Shown: one piece after another, positions 9,501-17,291 of the stretch | How the letters are laid out: each line of letters opens with the position of its first letter | Position numbering within the stretch: position 1 is the first letter of the stretch | From: Lamellibrachia columna | Lineage: Eukaryota > Annelida > Polychaeta > Sabellida > Siboglinidae | Direction: 5' to 3' | NCBI GenBank assembly: GCA_963662155.1 | Contig: OY759270.1 | Location: 12,041,426-12,105,425, forward strand | DNA: 64,000 nt | Notes under the pieces: model-generated | Database searches by the model: none | Told to the model about the DNA's origin: nothing | Seen by the model: the letters and a program-made list of their open reading frames with translations, nothing else | Program-made: the position numbers and the translations under genes

Positions 9501-12098
9501 TTGGTGAAATCGTAGGACAGATTATTTTTTTGGACTAGCAGATCTGGTCAAAATTTGGGGAAACAATTGCAAAAGTTGTCCAGCTCTCTATACTATAATG
9601 TAAGGCTTTTCACAGTTTCACAAATTACCCATCTAACGATCAAAGTCAACTGTTTTGAAGATTTTAACATAAGTTCACATTTTGTTTTATATTAAACTAT
9701 ACACACACTACAGATTTGAGCATCAACAAACCTGATTTGTGATGGGCTAAATGAATTGAGCCAGGAGCTTTAATAGTTGCAAACGTGACTTCTTTCAGAA
9801 TTATGAGCCACCTAGACCTACTGAAAACTAATCTGGGGATAGCGATAATTTTTTTAGGATTATGACACTACTAGACTGATGACTGTTATTTTGCTAGTTT
9901 TCGAGTTGACACTGTATTCGACCTATTAAGTGTACATGCCCTAATTAGCGTACACCCCTTTTTTAATCAGCAGGATCCATAATGATTGTAATTTGACTAA
10001 TGTGGAACAACTGAAAAGTGGTGCCATCTGGTGTTAAACAGTTGGCACTACTTTTCAGTTGTTTTACACTAGTCACCAAATGACACCACTAATGTTAGAC
10101 AGTTACCTTATTGTCTAGATAAAATAATTGGTGTATGCTTATAAAAAATAATTGGTGTATGCTTATAAAAATAGATCCACAAATTTTTTTTAAACCATAC
10201 TGTGCGTTTATTACGTAAAATACGGTATTTGAACATAATAAATGTATTATGTCAAATACGGTATTTGAACATAATAAACTTATGTCAAATACAGTATTTG
10301 AACATAATAAACTTATGTCAAATACGGTATTTGAACATAATAAACTTATTATGTCAAATACGGTATTTGAACATAATAAACTTATGTCAAATACGGTATT
10401 TGAACATAATAAATGTATTATGTCAAATACGGTATTTGAACATAATAAACTTATTACGTCAAATACGGTATTTGAACATAATAAATGTTTTATGTCAAAT
10501 ACAGTATTTGAACATAATAAATGAATTATGTCAAATACGGTATTTGAACATAATAAACTTATGTCAAATACAGTATTTGAACATAATAAACTTATTATGT
10601 CAAATACGGTATTAGAACATAATAAACTTATGTCAAATACGGTATTTGAACATAATAAACTTATTATGTCAAATACGGTATTTGAACATAATAAACTTAT
10701 GTCAAATACGGTATTTGAACATAATAAATGTATTATGTCAAATACGGTATTTGAACATAATAAATGTATTATGTCAAATACAGTTTTTGAACATAATAAA
10801 CTTATTACGTAAAATACGGTATTTGAACATAATAAACTTATTACGTCAAATATGGTATTTGAAAATATTTGACATAATAAGTTTATTATGTTCAAATACC
10901 GTATTTGACATAAGTTTATTATGTTCAAATACTGTATTTGACATAAGTTTATTATGTTCAAATACCGTATTTGACATAATACAGTATTTGAACATAATAA
11001 ACTTATGTCAAATACAGTATTTGAACATAATAAACTTATGTCAAATACGGTATTTGAACATAATAAACTTATTATGTCAAATATGGTATTTGAACATAAT
11101 AAACTTGCCCCAAACCTTAGCCTTCATGCATTTAGCAGCTAATAGGGAAGATGGTGTTGTGTTTGGCAGAGAGGAAGGAGAAATGAGTGCTGAAATGCAA
11201 CAACCATTTTCATTGGATGATTTATTGCCATAAAGCGATCTTTGTATGTCGTAAAACTTGGTTATTTGATTTCAAACTGCATATGTATTTATGCGAAACT
11301 GTTATGAGATGAAAGATCAAATAAATCCAGTGTCAAATAAATCCAGAATTGAGGCATTTTAATTATATGAAACACCCAACTAACTACGTATTAGTTAACC
11401 AATGAAAATCGTTGTACACATCTTGTACAATATTTGTACACACGTTTTTTTCTATAATAATAATTAACTTCTACTTAATTTCAAACTGCATATGTATTTA
11501 TGCGAAACTGTTATGAGATGAAAGATCAAATAAATCCAGTGTCGCAATGTCTGAGAATTGAGGCATTTTAATTATATGAAACACCCAACTAACTACATAT
11601 TAGTTAACCAATGAAAATCGTTGTACACATCTTGTACAATCTTTGTACACACGTTTTTTTCTATAATAATAATTAACTTCTATGGCGCCAACATCCTCAG
11701 GAACCTGAGCTCAGCGGCGCAACAAAACAGAATCATTAAGCATAACCATGAAGAGGGATGCACAAAAGTAATCAGAACGAGGAACCACTGAACATTTAAG
11801 GTGGAAATGCAATTTTGAATAAATAAGTTTTTTCGGAAGGTTTCAGTGAAATGCTCATATCTAGTACTACACATTGAATCAGAATTTCGGGGAAAGGATT
11901 GTTTTCCAACAAATTTGTATCTAGCAGTGGCTGCTCCCTTTTACAGGGGATCAGCGAGTGAGGGAGAGCTGTCTACATCCGATACTTGGCAGCCACCACA
12001 CGAAGCCATTCTTCCTCGCCATGTTGTCACTTGGGCGTCTTCACTGCGACTCAGATCACATGTGTGGGGAACCAGTATACGTTCTGGCAGACCTATGA
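1307..12098 (+). CDS. SKA3: Spindle and kinetochore-associated protein 3, eight coding exons
   Basis: SKA3 is a subunit of the Ska complex, which helps the Ndc80 complex hold kinetochores on microtubule plus ends in mitosis. Coding exons are 1307-1468, 2140-2335, 3876-4540, 5368-5469, 6036-6425, 7708-7895, 9226-9353 and 11947-12098. Every junction is GT-AG and every phase matches, giving 1,983 nt, or 660 residues plus a stop. Human SKA3 has about 412. Exons 1-2 give the N-terminal core helices and a QQYGYTPVL segment like QKYGYSPR of vertebrate SKA3. Exon 3 repeats a DSPxPPxxQTPG motif. Exons 3, 4 and 5 each end in a TPEPP- or FPEPP-type motif like the TPTPPEV of human SKA3. The last two exons resemble the SKA1 winged helix. 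ATG 1307 was chosen because MDFFSRLRQLS aligns with the vertebrate start. Alternative terminal exons at 8029 and 11109 are possible. Confidence 0.85.
1893..2105 (+). repeat. Dispersed repeat, copy 1 (SKA3 intron 1)
   Basis: Begins GGGACTTTATAAATATAAAA and continues through GGATTATCACAAAAACATTGG and TGCACAATGCCTCC. The same order of blocks is seen at 6465-6690, and the first block also at 13293 and inverted near 14050-14145. It is probably a MITE family; its far end is unclear. Confidence 0.5.
2140..2335 (+). CDS. SKA3: SKA3 exon 2
   Basis: Acceptor TACATAG|GAG and donor GGAG|GTGAG, from phase 0 to phase 1. It encodes the second core helix (VNAACALVERERVLLAETEE) and then HLQQYGYTP, the most recognisable SKA3 signature in the gene, followed by a Gly-rich linker. 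Confidence 0.85.
2388..3235. mobile_element. Possible element with AAATAC-rich ends
   Basis: Two stretches rich in the words AAATAC and GTATTT (about 2388-2492 and 3121-3235) bracket roughly 630 bases of SKA3 intron 2. The arrangement resembles the subterminal repeats of the hAT-like elements at 20486 and 34993. I could not fix the terminal repeats or a target-site duplication. I see no gene in 2336-3875. Confidence 0.35.
3876..4540 (+). CDS. SKA3: SKA3 exon 3, repeated SP/TP motifs
   Basis: This large exon (222 residues with the split codon) is low in predicted order and rich in Ser-Pro and Thr-Pro. Three copies of a unit of the form DSPxPPxxQTPGxK occur, at about 4138-4175, 4249-4290 and 4396-4440, with weaker SP motifs before them. 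The human counterpart is a single NSPLVPTFCTPGLK. The exon ends with DTPEPPEMTVHYK at a strong donor, AAG|GTACGT, phase 0. Confidence 0.85.
4753..4784 (+). other. G-run, possible quadruplex
   Basis: Seven or more runs of three or more G are separated mostly by single A, on the transcribed (+) sense of the SKA3 intron after exon 3. Such a run could form a G-quadruplex in the pre-mRNA. Confidence 0.5.
4968..5265. mobile_element. Hairpin MITE family, copy 1
   Basis: Starts TATTCGACCTATTAA and ends near GGATCGAATACGGTATCC, so the ends are inverted. An internal inverted repeat (ACAACTGAAGAGTG... against ...CACTTCAGTTGT) can fold as a hairpin, followed by ACACTAGTCACCAAATGACA. Further copies are at 9913-10195 and, truncated, at 12868-12985. 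Confidence 0.6.
5368..5469 (+). CDS. SKA3: SKA3 exon 4
   Basis: A 102-nt, phase 0-0 exon of 34 residues that ends in MDTPEPPKMTFNYK, nearly the same as the end of exon 3. The donor is weak (AAG|GTTTGG). A phase 0-0 exon with a duplicated 3' motif suggests origin by internal exon duplication and allows in-frame skipping. Confidence 0.75.
5488..5720 (-). mobile_element. LINE 3' fragment (CR1/L2-like reverse transcriptase tail)
   Basis: The - strand encodes FFSFKKDSRTRGDKVTLVKD, a block found near the C-terminus of CR1/L2-like LINE reverse transcriptases. The 3' tail at 5488-5570 is the reverse complement of the tail at 21090-21175 (AACAAGATTTAACAAG-type end words). It is interrupted by an AT microsatellite (about 5718-5786) and lies in the intron after SKA3 exon 4. 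Confidence 0.7.
5718..5786. repeat. AT microsatellite
   Basis: A near-perfect (AT)n tract that starts with ATATACAT variants. Similar tracts lie at 3629-3645, 6553-6580, 41806-41842, 42520-42552, 44037-44082, 62585-62603 and 63936-64000. Confidence 0.9.
6036..6425 (+). CDS. SKA3: SKA3 exon 5
   Basis: A 390-nt, phase 0-0 exon. It starts with DYVKLMASRQ, which follows the TPEPP motif as DILQLLSKY does in human SKA3. It ends with an acidic stretch and FPEPPERTVKLQ, the third copy of the exon-end motif. The middle is low-complexity, rich in Ser, Gln and His. Confidence 0.75.
6465..6690 (+). repeat. Dispersed repeat, copy 2 (SKA3 intron 5)
   Basis: Shares GGGCTTTGTAAATATTTTTT, TAGGATTATACAAAAAAATT and the GCATTTGCAATGAATGTACA block with the copy at 1893-2105, in the same order. 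An AT microsatellite (6553-6580) has expanded inside it. The rest of the intron to 7707 shows no gene. Confidence 0.5.
7708..7895 (+). CDS. SKA3: SKA3 exon 6
   Basis: Begins with DLVNLGILAPDGTRE after acceptor CTGACAG, again the partner of the preceding PEPP motif. It then has a low-complexity stretch rich in Thr, Ser, Pro and Gly with APLSTTSAPLR-type repeats. It ends in phase 2 at ATG|GTAGGA, which fits both the exon at 9226 and the possible terminal exon at 8029. Confidence 0.65.
8029..8157 (+). CDS. Possible alternative terminal exon of SKA3
   Basis: After acceptor ATGATTTTAG the first C completes the phase-2 codon left by exon 6, and the frame then reads HTAPPSDELVFHGPPYSPWR to a TAA at 8155-8157. 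An AATAAA-like word follows near 8192. A diverged relative of this stretch lies at 184-340 in the element at 73-609, so it may simply be repeat DNA. It lacks the winged-helix end. Confidence 0.3.
   Translation, partial: HTAPPSDELVFHGPPYSPWRTGRTRIIQLLQDSEKRVATRHE
8606..9152. mobile_element. MITE with terminal inverted repeats, copy 1
   Basis: The left end AAACAAAAGTAATGGTTTTC (through CCTATGCACC) is the inverse of the right end (GGCACATAGCCCC through CATGACTTTTGTTTT). GCTTTAA flanks both sides and may be the target duplication. An inverted copy lies at 31792-32345. It sits in the intron before SKA3 exon 7. Confidence 0.65.
9226..9353 (+). CDS. SKA3: SKA3 exon 7, start of winged-helix-like domain
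   Basis: With acceptor CTCCCAG|C, the single leading base completes the codon left by exon 6. It encodes SEDEYKYLPNYVTRSLPLER and then FNTAVRSINEIL. The pattern E(E/D)Y..(I/L)P.Y(M/V).(R/S)L....(I/F)N..(V/I).(D/S)IN is that of the first helices of the SKA1 microtubule-binding domain. It ends at CAG|GTATGT in phase 1. Confidence 0.75.
9395..9850 (+). repeat. Dispersed repeat family, copy A
   Basis: Shares several blocks in the same order with 29870-30385, such as CACAGTTTCACA, AAGATTTTAACA, ATCAACAAACCTGATT and a short piece with GGTTT(C/T)G(G/T)TG. It is an old, non-coding interspersed repeat in the last intron of SKA3. Confidence 0.45.
9913..10195. mobile_element. Hairpin MITE family, copy 2
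   Basis: Same order as 4968-5265: TATTCGACCTATTAAG, GCCCTAATTAGC, AATCAGCAGGATCC, an inverted ACAACTGAAAAGTGGTGCCA / TTGGCACTACTTTTCAGTTG stem, then CACTAGTCACCAAATGACAC. Its right end runs straight into the satellite at 10203, whose unit contains a similar TACGGTAT word. Confidence 0.6.
10203..11108. repeat. Satellite array with palindromic core and an inverted block
   Basis: About 27 units of 29-33 bp of the form AAATACGGTATTTGAACATAATAAACTTATGTC, given here as core AAATACGGTATTTG plus spacer AACATAATAAACTTATGTC. The core is an almost perfect palindrome. Between about 10868 and 10978 the units run in the opposite orientation, after which the first orientation resumes. It lies between SKA3 exons 7 and 8. 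Long open frames through it are by-products of the repeat. Confidence 0.95.
11109..11234 (+). CDS. Open stretch, possible alternative terminal exon
   Basis: After an acceptor-like CCTTAG at 11121-11126 a frame reads FMHLAANREDGVVFGREEGE and on to SLDDLLP and a TAA at 11232-11234. The two bases before the Phe codon would complete the phase-1 codon of SKA3 exon 7. I do not recognise it firmly. AFMHLA has some resemblance to the C-terminal winged helix of kleisins such as condensin CAP-H. It may be a chance frame next to the satellite. Confidence 0.2.
11271..11690. repeat. Tandem duplication, 2 x 209 bp
   Basis: TTCAAACTGCATATG through CTATAATAATAATTAACTTC occurs twice with a period of 209 bp and only a few differences. 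A short AAATAAATCCAG repeat is extra in the first copy. It is non-coding and lies in the last SKA3 intron. Confidence 0.9.
11947..12098 (+). CDS. SKA3: SKA3 terminal exon
   Basis: Acceptor TTTTACAG; the two leading bases complete the Gly codon of the previous exon. It reads 49 residues to TGA at 12096-12098. HTKPFFLAMLSLGRLHCDSD then PVYVLADL matches the last helix and strand of a SKA-type winged helix (helix, RL, then a (V/Y)YV strand). It lies 2.6 kb from exon 7, with a satellite array in between. Confidence 0.7.
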
Positions 12099-13292
12099 CA
12101 TGTCTGACCTATATGATCTCAGACATAGACACAACGCAGGATGCCTTCAGGCAGTGACCTTCAGTCGACTTCAGTTTGGTCTGATGATAACGGGAGTTTC
12201 ATATGAAATTATGTTGTATATTTAGTGTGGTTGACAGGTCTGTTTTCATTTTGACGACATGTACATTATTAGATGCATTTTTTCTGTATGAAGGAAACGT
12301 AGCCACGTCTACAAATATTCACTTTGGGGTAATTGCCATTGTCGATCATTGACACAAAGTGCTCATTGACACAAAGTACTCATCAGGGTCAAAATTCAGT
12401 CTTGCGTAGGAGATGAAATATTTTTAATCTTTTCATAACAAAATCAATACATATAAAATGTTTATCTAACAACCTGTAGGTGCCATTTATTTATTTGGTG
12501 TTCAAACTGAATCATTGATTAAAAAAGCATGTTGCTCAGCAATATGCAGTCCATTTCACCTTTGTAAAATTACAGCTGAGGGTTTTTGGTAAAATAAAAT
12601 TTAGAGCTATTAAGAATTTTTTTTTATTCACATATTAGGAGTTTCAGTTTTCTTAAAATGCCATTTACAAAGATCCCATTTAAGACCTGCACGCACCCAC
12701 ACTATTTTGATTTTAGTCACGGGACCAGACATCAATAAACTAAAGGTAATCTGCAACTGAGAAACTAGTTTTATATGCAATATCTCAACAAGGTTGCCAT
12801 CAGCAACAAGCTCCAGATGACAGTTTAATGAGGAAGCAAAGGTTCAACAATTATTATTATCTATATAATGCATTCGACCTATTAGGCATACATGACCTAA
12901 TTAGCATACACCCCTTTTTAATCAGCAGGATCCATAATTATTGTAATTTGACTAGTGTGGAACAACTGAAAAATGTCGCCATCAGAAACTCTTGACAGAG
13001 CATCCCTTTAGGAATAGTTTTTTCATGTGCACACCAATTTAACATTATAATATTTTTTTACCTCTCAACTGCATAAATGATGTACACCACTGTAGTGTAT
13101 ATATTATATATACATATATATATATACATGTGTGTGTGTGTGTTCGGTTCTAGATGTTTGGTTTTAGATGGTATGTCTCTGGTGCACTCTAATGATAAGT
13201 TGGAATGGAATCAAACAAACAAAAAGTGTGTATATGAATGTAGACATTTATTAAACACTTCATATACGAGAAAAGATGAAAATGTTTGACTG
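12099..13292. other. 3' flank of SKA3
   Basis: No gene is visible. An AATAAA (near 12591) could serve SKA3 polyadenylation. A truncated copy of the hairpin MITE family lies at 12868-12985 (ATTCGACCTATTAGG onward, cut in the middle of the stem), then a TATATA/TGTG microsatellite at 13100-13143. Confidence 0.5.
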
Positions 13293-14145
13293 CTAAGGGG
13301 CTTTGTAAATATAAAAAAAATCCAATAATGTGAATAGGATTGGCTCCACCCACACACACCCATCCAAAAAACTGGTGCACGCTACACGCATTGCCAATGC
13401 AGTGAATTCTTCTTCCCCTTGCTCCCATGCGGGGGGGGTCCACGTCACTTGGTAGCTTCTTCCACTTTCATTGTTAACTCTCTCCATCTCCCTCTGTCGT
13501 CTGCGATGATCTTCCACTCTTGGCCGTTCGTACCTGCCCTTGCAAAATCTCGTTTGACATTGTCTTTCCATCGCAGCTTTGGTCTTCCTTTTCTTCTTCT
13601 GCCACCCGCTTCTGCTTTCCATGCTCTTTTTGACAGTCTGTCTTCACTCATTCTTTGCACATGTCCTGCCCATCTCATTCTGCTTCCGACTACTTTCATT
13701 TTAGGTGTTTTTTCATGCCAATCTCTTCTCTCAATTTCTTCACCTTCTTGGGTTACTTTGCATATTCTTCAAACCCAGTTGTTTTCTGCTATCTGCACCT
13801 TCTCCTGTCTCTCTGTCAGTGTCAGACTTCCCAACCCATATATACAGGCTGGTACCACGCAGGTTTCCAACACTTTTCCTTTTAGTTGTTTCTTCAGTTT
13901 TATCTCCCACATAATGCCTTCCACTCTCCTCCATGCTGCCGCTCCTGCCTGCACTCTCTGTATTTCCTTACTACTTCCTCCATTCTCACACACTGTACTG
14001 CCCCAACTATACAAAACTGTTGCCAATGCAGTGAATTATATTCAACAATTTCTACTGGGAATTTTTTTTATCAAGTGGACTCTTCAGCCACCCACCCACA
14101 CTTTTTAGATTACTGCAATTTTTTTATTTACAAAGCCCCTAAACT
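13293..14145. mobile_element. Composite repeat: LINE fragment between inverted repeat ends
   Basis: The left end GGGGCTTTGTAAATATAAAA is the inverse of the right end TTTATTTACAAAGCCCC near 14130-14145. This end is also found at 1893 and 6465 without the LINE. Between the ends lies the antisense LINE fragment at 13445-14040. Either the LINE inserted into a MITE of this family or two MITE copies flank it in opposite orientation. Confidence 0.55.
13445..14040 (-). pseudogene. Non-LTR retrotransposon reverse transcriptase, C-terminal fragment
   Basis: Read on the - strand, two overlapping frames give VVPACIYGLGSLTLTERQEK and then RMRWAGHVQRMSEDRLSKRA and GRRRKGRPKLRWKDNVKRDF. The RxRW.GHV.RM....L and G.(R/K)(S/R)RGRP..RW.D pattern is characteristic of the C-terminal region of LINE polyproteins. 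The finger-palm core and endonuclease are missing and a frameshift or stop near 13740 breaks the frame, so it is dead. Confidence 0.85.
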
Positions 14146-17052
14146 ATGGCTGTAGGAGTTCAATATTAGTAGGTTTTTCAATACATTATTTATGCCACCA
14201 GCAAACACACAATGACAAACAGATAATAAATACAACGTGATTTATTATTACAACACCCAGTTCAAAATGCAATGTACAAAGTGGTAGATTCAAATAACTA
14301 CAATAGAACTGAGTAACAGACATTACATTAAACAATGTTAGTATGCTACGAGTTATCACTATCAAATCATTAGTTGTACGATTTTCCTTTGTTAACTGAA
14401 TGACTGTTTTTATGGGACACTGCAACATTTATTGTTAATTTCAACATCTTGGTTAAAAATATCCATAAAAAAACGTGCTGTGATCGTGATGTTTCCCCAT
14501 GTTAATATTGTAAAAAATACACAATTATAGAGGTGGCTTTACTGTAATTAAGAAGGTGAAATAACCTTTCTCATTGGCTTATTTATTTTTTATACAATTG
14601 TTGAGGGTAAATGTATTACAGCAAGAGATTAAAACATGAAATCTAATGTTGTTAATTTAGATGTACTTTAAAAAAAAAAAATTTGGCATTTTAACAATGC
14701 AAAATCCCCATCTAGCTGCACATTAGCTAACCAACAAAAATGTTGTTTCTGATTACAAGATTTGCATGAAGCTTGTTGGTTCTTGCTGGTTGTAGTTGAG
14801 TGGCTCAGCTGATTATATCAGTTATATTCAACAGTTGTATATGGTAGAAACATGCATCCACTTATAATTCAATTTGTGCAATAAAACCTCTTTGTCAAAT
14901 AATAACTTTCACGTGTTGTGTATGTATTATTAAAGGTATTATTAACGGTAGTGTCCAACAAAATGGCAATGAAATGTGAAATGTCTCAATATAGATGGAG
15001 AAATCCATCAACATTTTTTATACTTTTTACACCACAATGAAAATATTAATAAGGTCCCACATTCCAACAAATTAGCCAACGTGAAATTTGGTAGACACTA
15101 CTGGCTTGAGCTGAAAATTACCGATACTTTTGTGGACAAAATGAAAAGTTTACAATCCCGCACTTATGATTTTCTTGGTGTGTGAGTGTGGGTGGGTGGG
15201 TGAGTGTGAGAATTTACGTAAATGCTTGATCTATTTGACATGGTAGACATCATGACATGGTAGACATCATGACATGGTAGACATCATGACATGGTAGACA
15301 TCATGACATGGTAGACATCATGACATGGTAGACATCATGACATGGTAGACATCATGACATGGTAGACATCATGACATGGTAGACATCATGACATGACAAC
15401 AACAAAAAAGCTAGACAGATCAAAACACTTATAAAACACAAGTCTATTCCAAAAACACTTGCACCTCTATAATATAAATGCAACAGTTTGACAATAAAGT
15501 TACATGATGTGTTATATTTTCAGGCAACACTATCATACATGGAGGTTGATGCTATTGTAGCATTTAACAATCATAACTTCTCAAATCCTGGATCTGTAAG
15601 ATATATACAAATATGTTGGATCAAGTATCAGATGGATTGTCTAGATACTAAAGTTATTGTATGAAGCAGTACATTATGAACACTGCTGGACATGATAGCA
15701 TATTGGTCTTTTCATAGCATGGCCCATACATACTTAAAAACTAGACAGACGTGTCTGAAATGGGTCTTCGTACTGACATGAACTACATGGATGGGCATAA
15801 AAAATCACCTCCTCTGGCCCATTTATTCTGTCATTTTATTCTGTTCTATATTTATGCAATATCACAAGTTGAGGGTTTCATCAAACAAGAAAAGATTTCC
15901 AGGTGATGTTAAGACTTATCTGTATGGATTTTACAAAGTTAATTGATGACCACGAGGAAACAGTGCAAACATTTTCAAAGATGACTGACTAGGAAGGTTA
16001 TTAACTGACTGATGCTGGTAACTATGGAGAAGACAACATATATTGGAGTTGCAGCACATAAAGGAATCTTATTTATTATGCTTCAAGTTTTGAAAACAAC
16101 AAAAGTGAAAAGCTGCATGGACAATATGGAAGTTATTACAGCTGTTGTGTTTCTCGCACAGTGTTGCAAGGATTGGTCATGTAAGCATTGTTTAGTGGGG
16201 CCAATTTTTGGAACGATCGTGTCGGTGAGAAACGAGACTCAATCCAATCTCACCAACAGTTCACCAAAATTTGTAAACAGTGGCCAATCAGCAATTAACA
16301 CCAGGTGCACCCATCTTGACCTTTCATCAAAACTTAAACCGGGAGTGGTGCAGATAAATATCAAGGTCGCAGTGTCTAGACCTATCGTTCGTCTAATCGT
16401 GCAGCACTGCGTTATCCCGATGAGTTGCAACAATTGTTTAAGTAACTGGCCTTCAGATTATAAAGTCACTATATTATACTGTAATCCTGGAAAAATCCAC
16501 AAAACCGCCCAGGTGTATGATGTGGTAGGTGACTATGTCAGTATCCATCAATATTGACATAAAACATCAATCTTCTAAACTGGAATGTAAGGATCACGCA
16601 CACCCAACATCAAGCAGACACTGTTCCTTAGCCATAGTTTCTGTCACATTTGTGTGACTGGTTCAAAAACAGATGAACATGGCGCAGATCTTGGCTTATA
16701 AACGTATTTGCCACAACATCACCTGGTCAGAAATCTGTTTGCGTTTGCTGTCCACAATGTGGCCCTGTATAGCACTTTCAACACTGTTGATGCGACAAGA
16801 TTGGGTGCCCAAATGTAAAATTTTTCACAGCTGCAGTTGTGATAATTATAGCTTTAGCGAGAAACATAGCATTCTTCACCGACACAGCACACAGTCTTGT
16901 GAAACACAAGCAGCCAGCACTTGGCCTAGTCCATCTTCCAGCAGCAGTTGTACACACGCAATACTGATTTATGATGTGTGAAGTGTTTACTGCTTGGTGC
17001 CGTTAACAGTTCAGTTTGCTCTCGGTTGACGAGCGCCATTGGGATTCTCGCA
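14146..17052. other. Intergenic region between the convergent genes
   Basis: Apart from the 17-bp array at 15236-15395 I see no supported gene. A 181-codon open frame at 16012-16557 has no recognisable domain. Its part near 16310-16340 (TGACCTTTCATCAAAACTTA) resembles 7150-7170, so it may be repeat DNA. The 3' UTR and poly(A) site of MLYCD should lie here on the - strand. Confidence 0.5.
15236..15395. repeat. 17-bp minisatellite, about 9 copies
   Basis: Perfect or near-perfect head-to-tail copies of GACATGGTAGACATCAT. The lack of divergence suggests recent expansion. Confidence 0.97.
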
Positions 17053-17291
17053 TCAGCTGTTCAATGGTTTTGCCTCGCTGTGTTTGGATATGTCCTGTAT
17101 GAGTTCGAGGAACTGCTGTGAAGCAGCGATGATGTGCTTCTCCATGTATTCGCTGCTGTTCTCCTCTGCTTCTTCAAGGAAGTAACGGTAGTTGACCATG
17201 ATGCCACACGATACGCTGATTCCACGAGGTGATGTGTCCGCTCGCCAGTTGAGGCGCCACATGACGGCCCCATTGCGCAGGTGAAAATGAG
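17053..17291 (-). CDS. MLYCD: MLYCD terminal exon
   Basis: Acceptor TTGTTTCAG. Its two leading bases complete the Ala codon of [19 protein letters not shown]. It continues through [12 protein letters not shown] to TGA at 17053-17055. It holds the catalytic-type His and the last helix. No SKL-type ending is present in this reading frame. Confidence 0.93.

Noticed and set aside
10095..10961. Long open frames on both strands (up to 288 codons)
   Set aside because: They run through the 29-33-bp satellite and encode only its repeat (SNTVFEHNKL, LCSNTVFDII). No independent coding evidence.
13419..14108. 229-codon + strand frame
   Set aside because: It is the antisense shadow of the LINE reverse-transcriptase fragment on the - strand.
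15236..15395. CRISPR-like regular repeats
   Set aside because: Units are contiguous without unique spacers, and the sequence is eukaryotic. The same applies to the other minisatellites.
16012..16557. 181-codon + strand frame
   Set aside because: No recognisable domain. Part resembles other non-coding sequence at 7150-7170, and no splice partners or promoter are visible. A chance frame is more likely.
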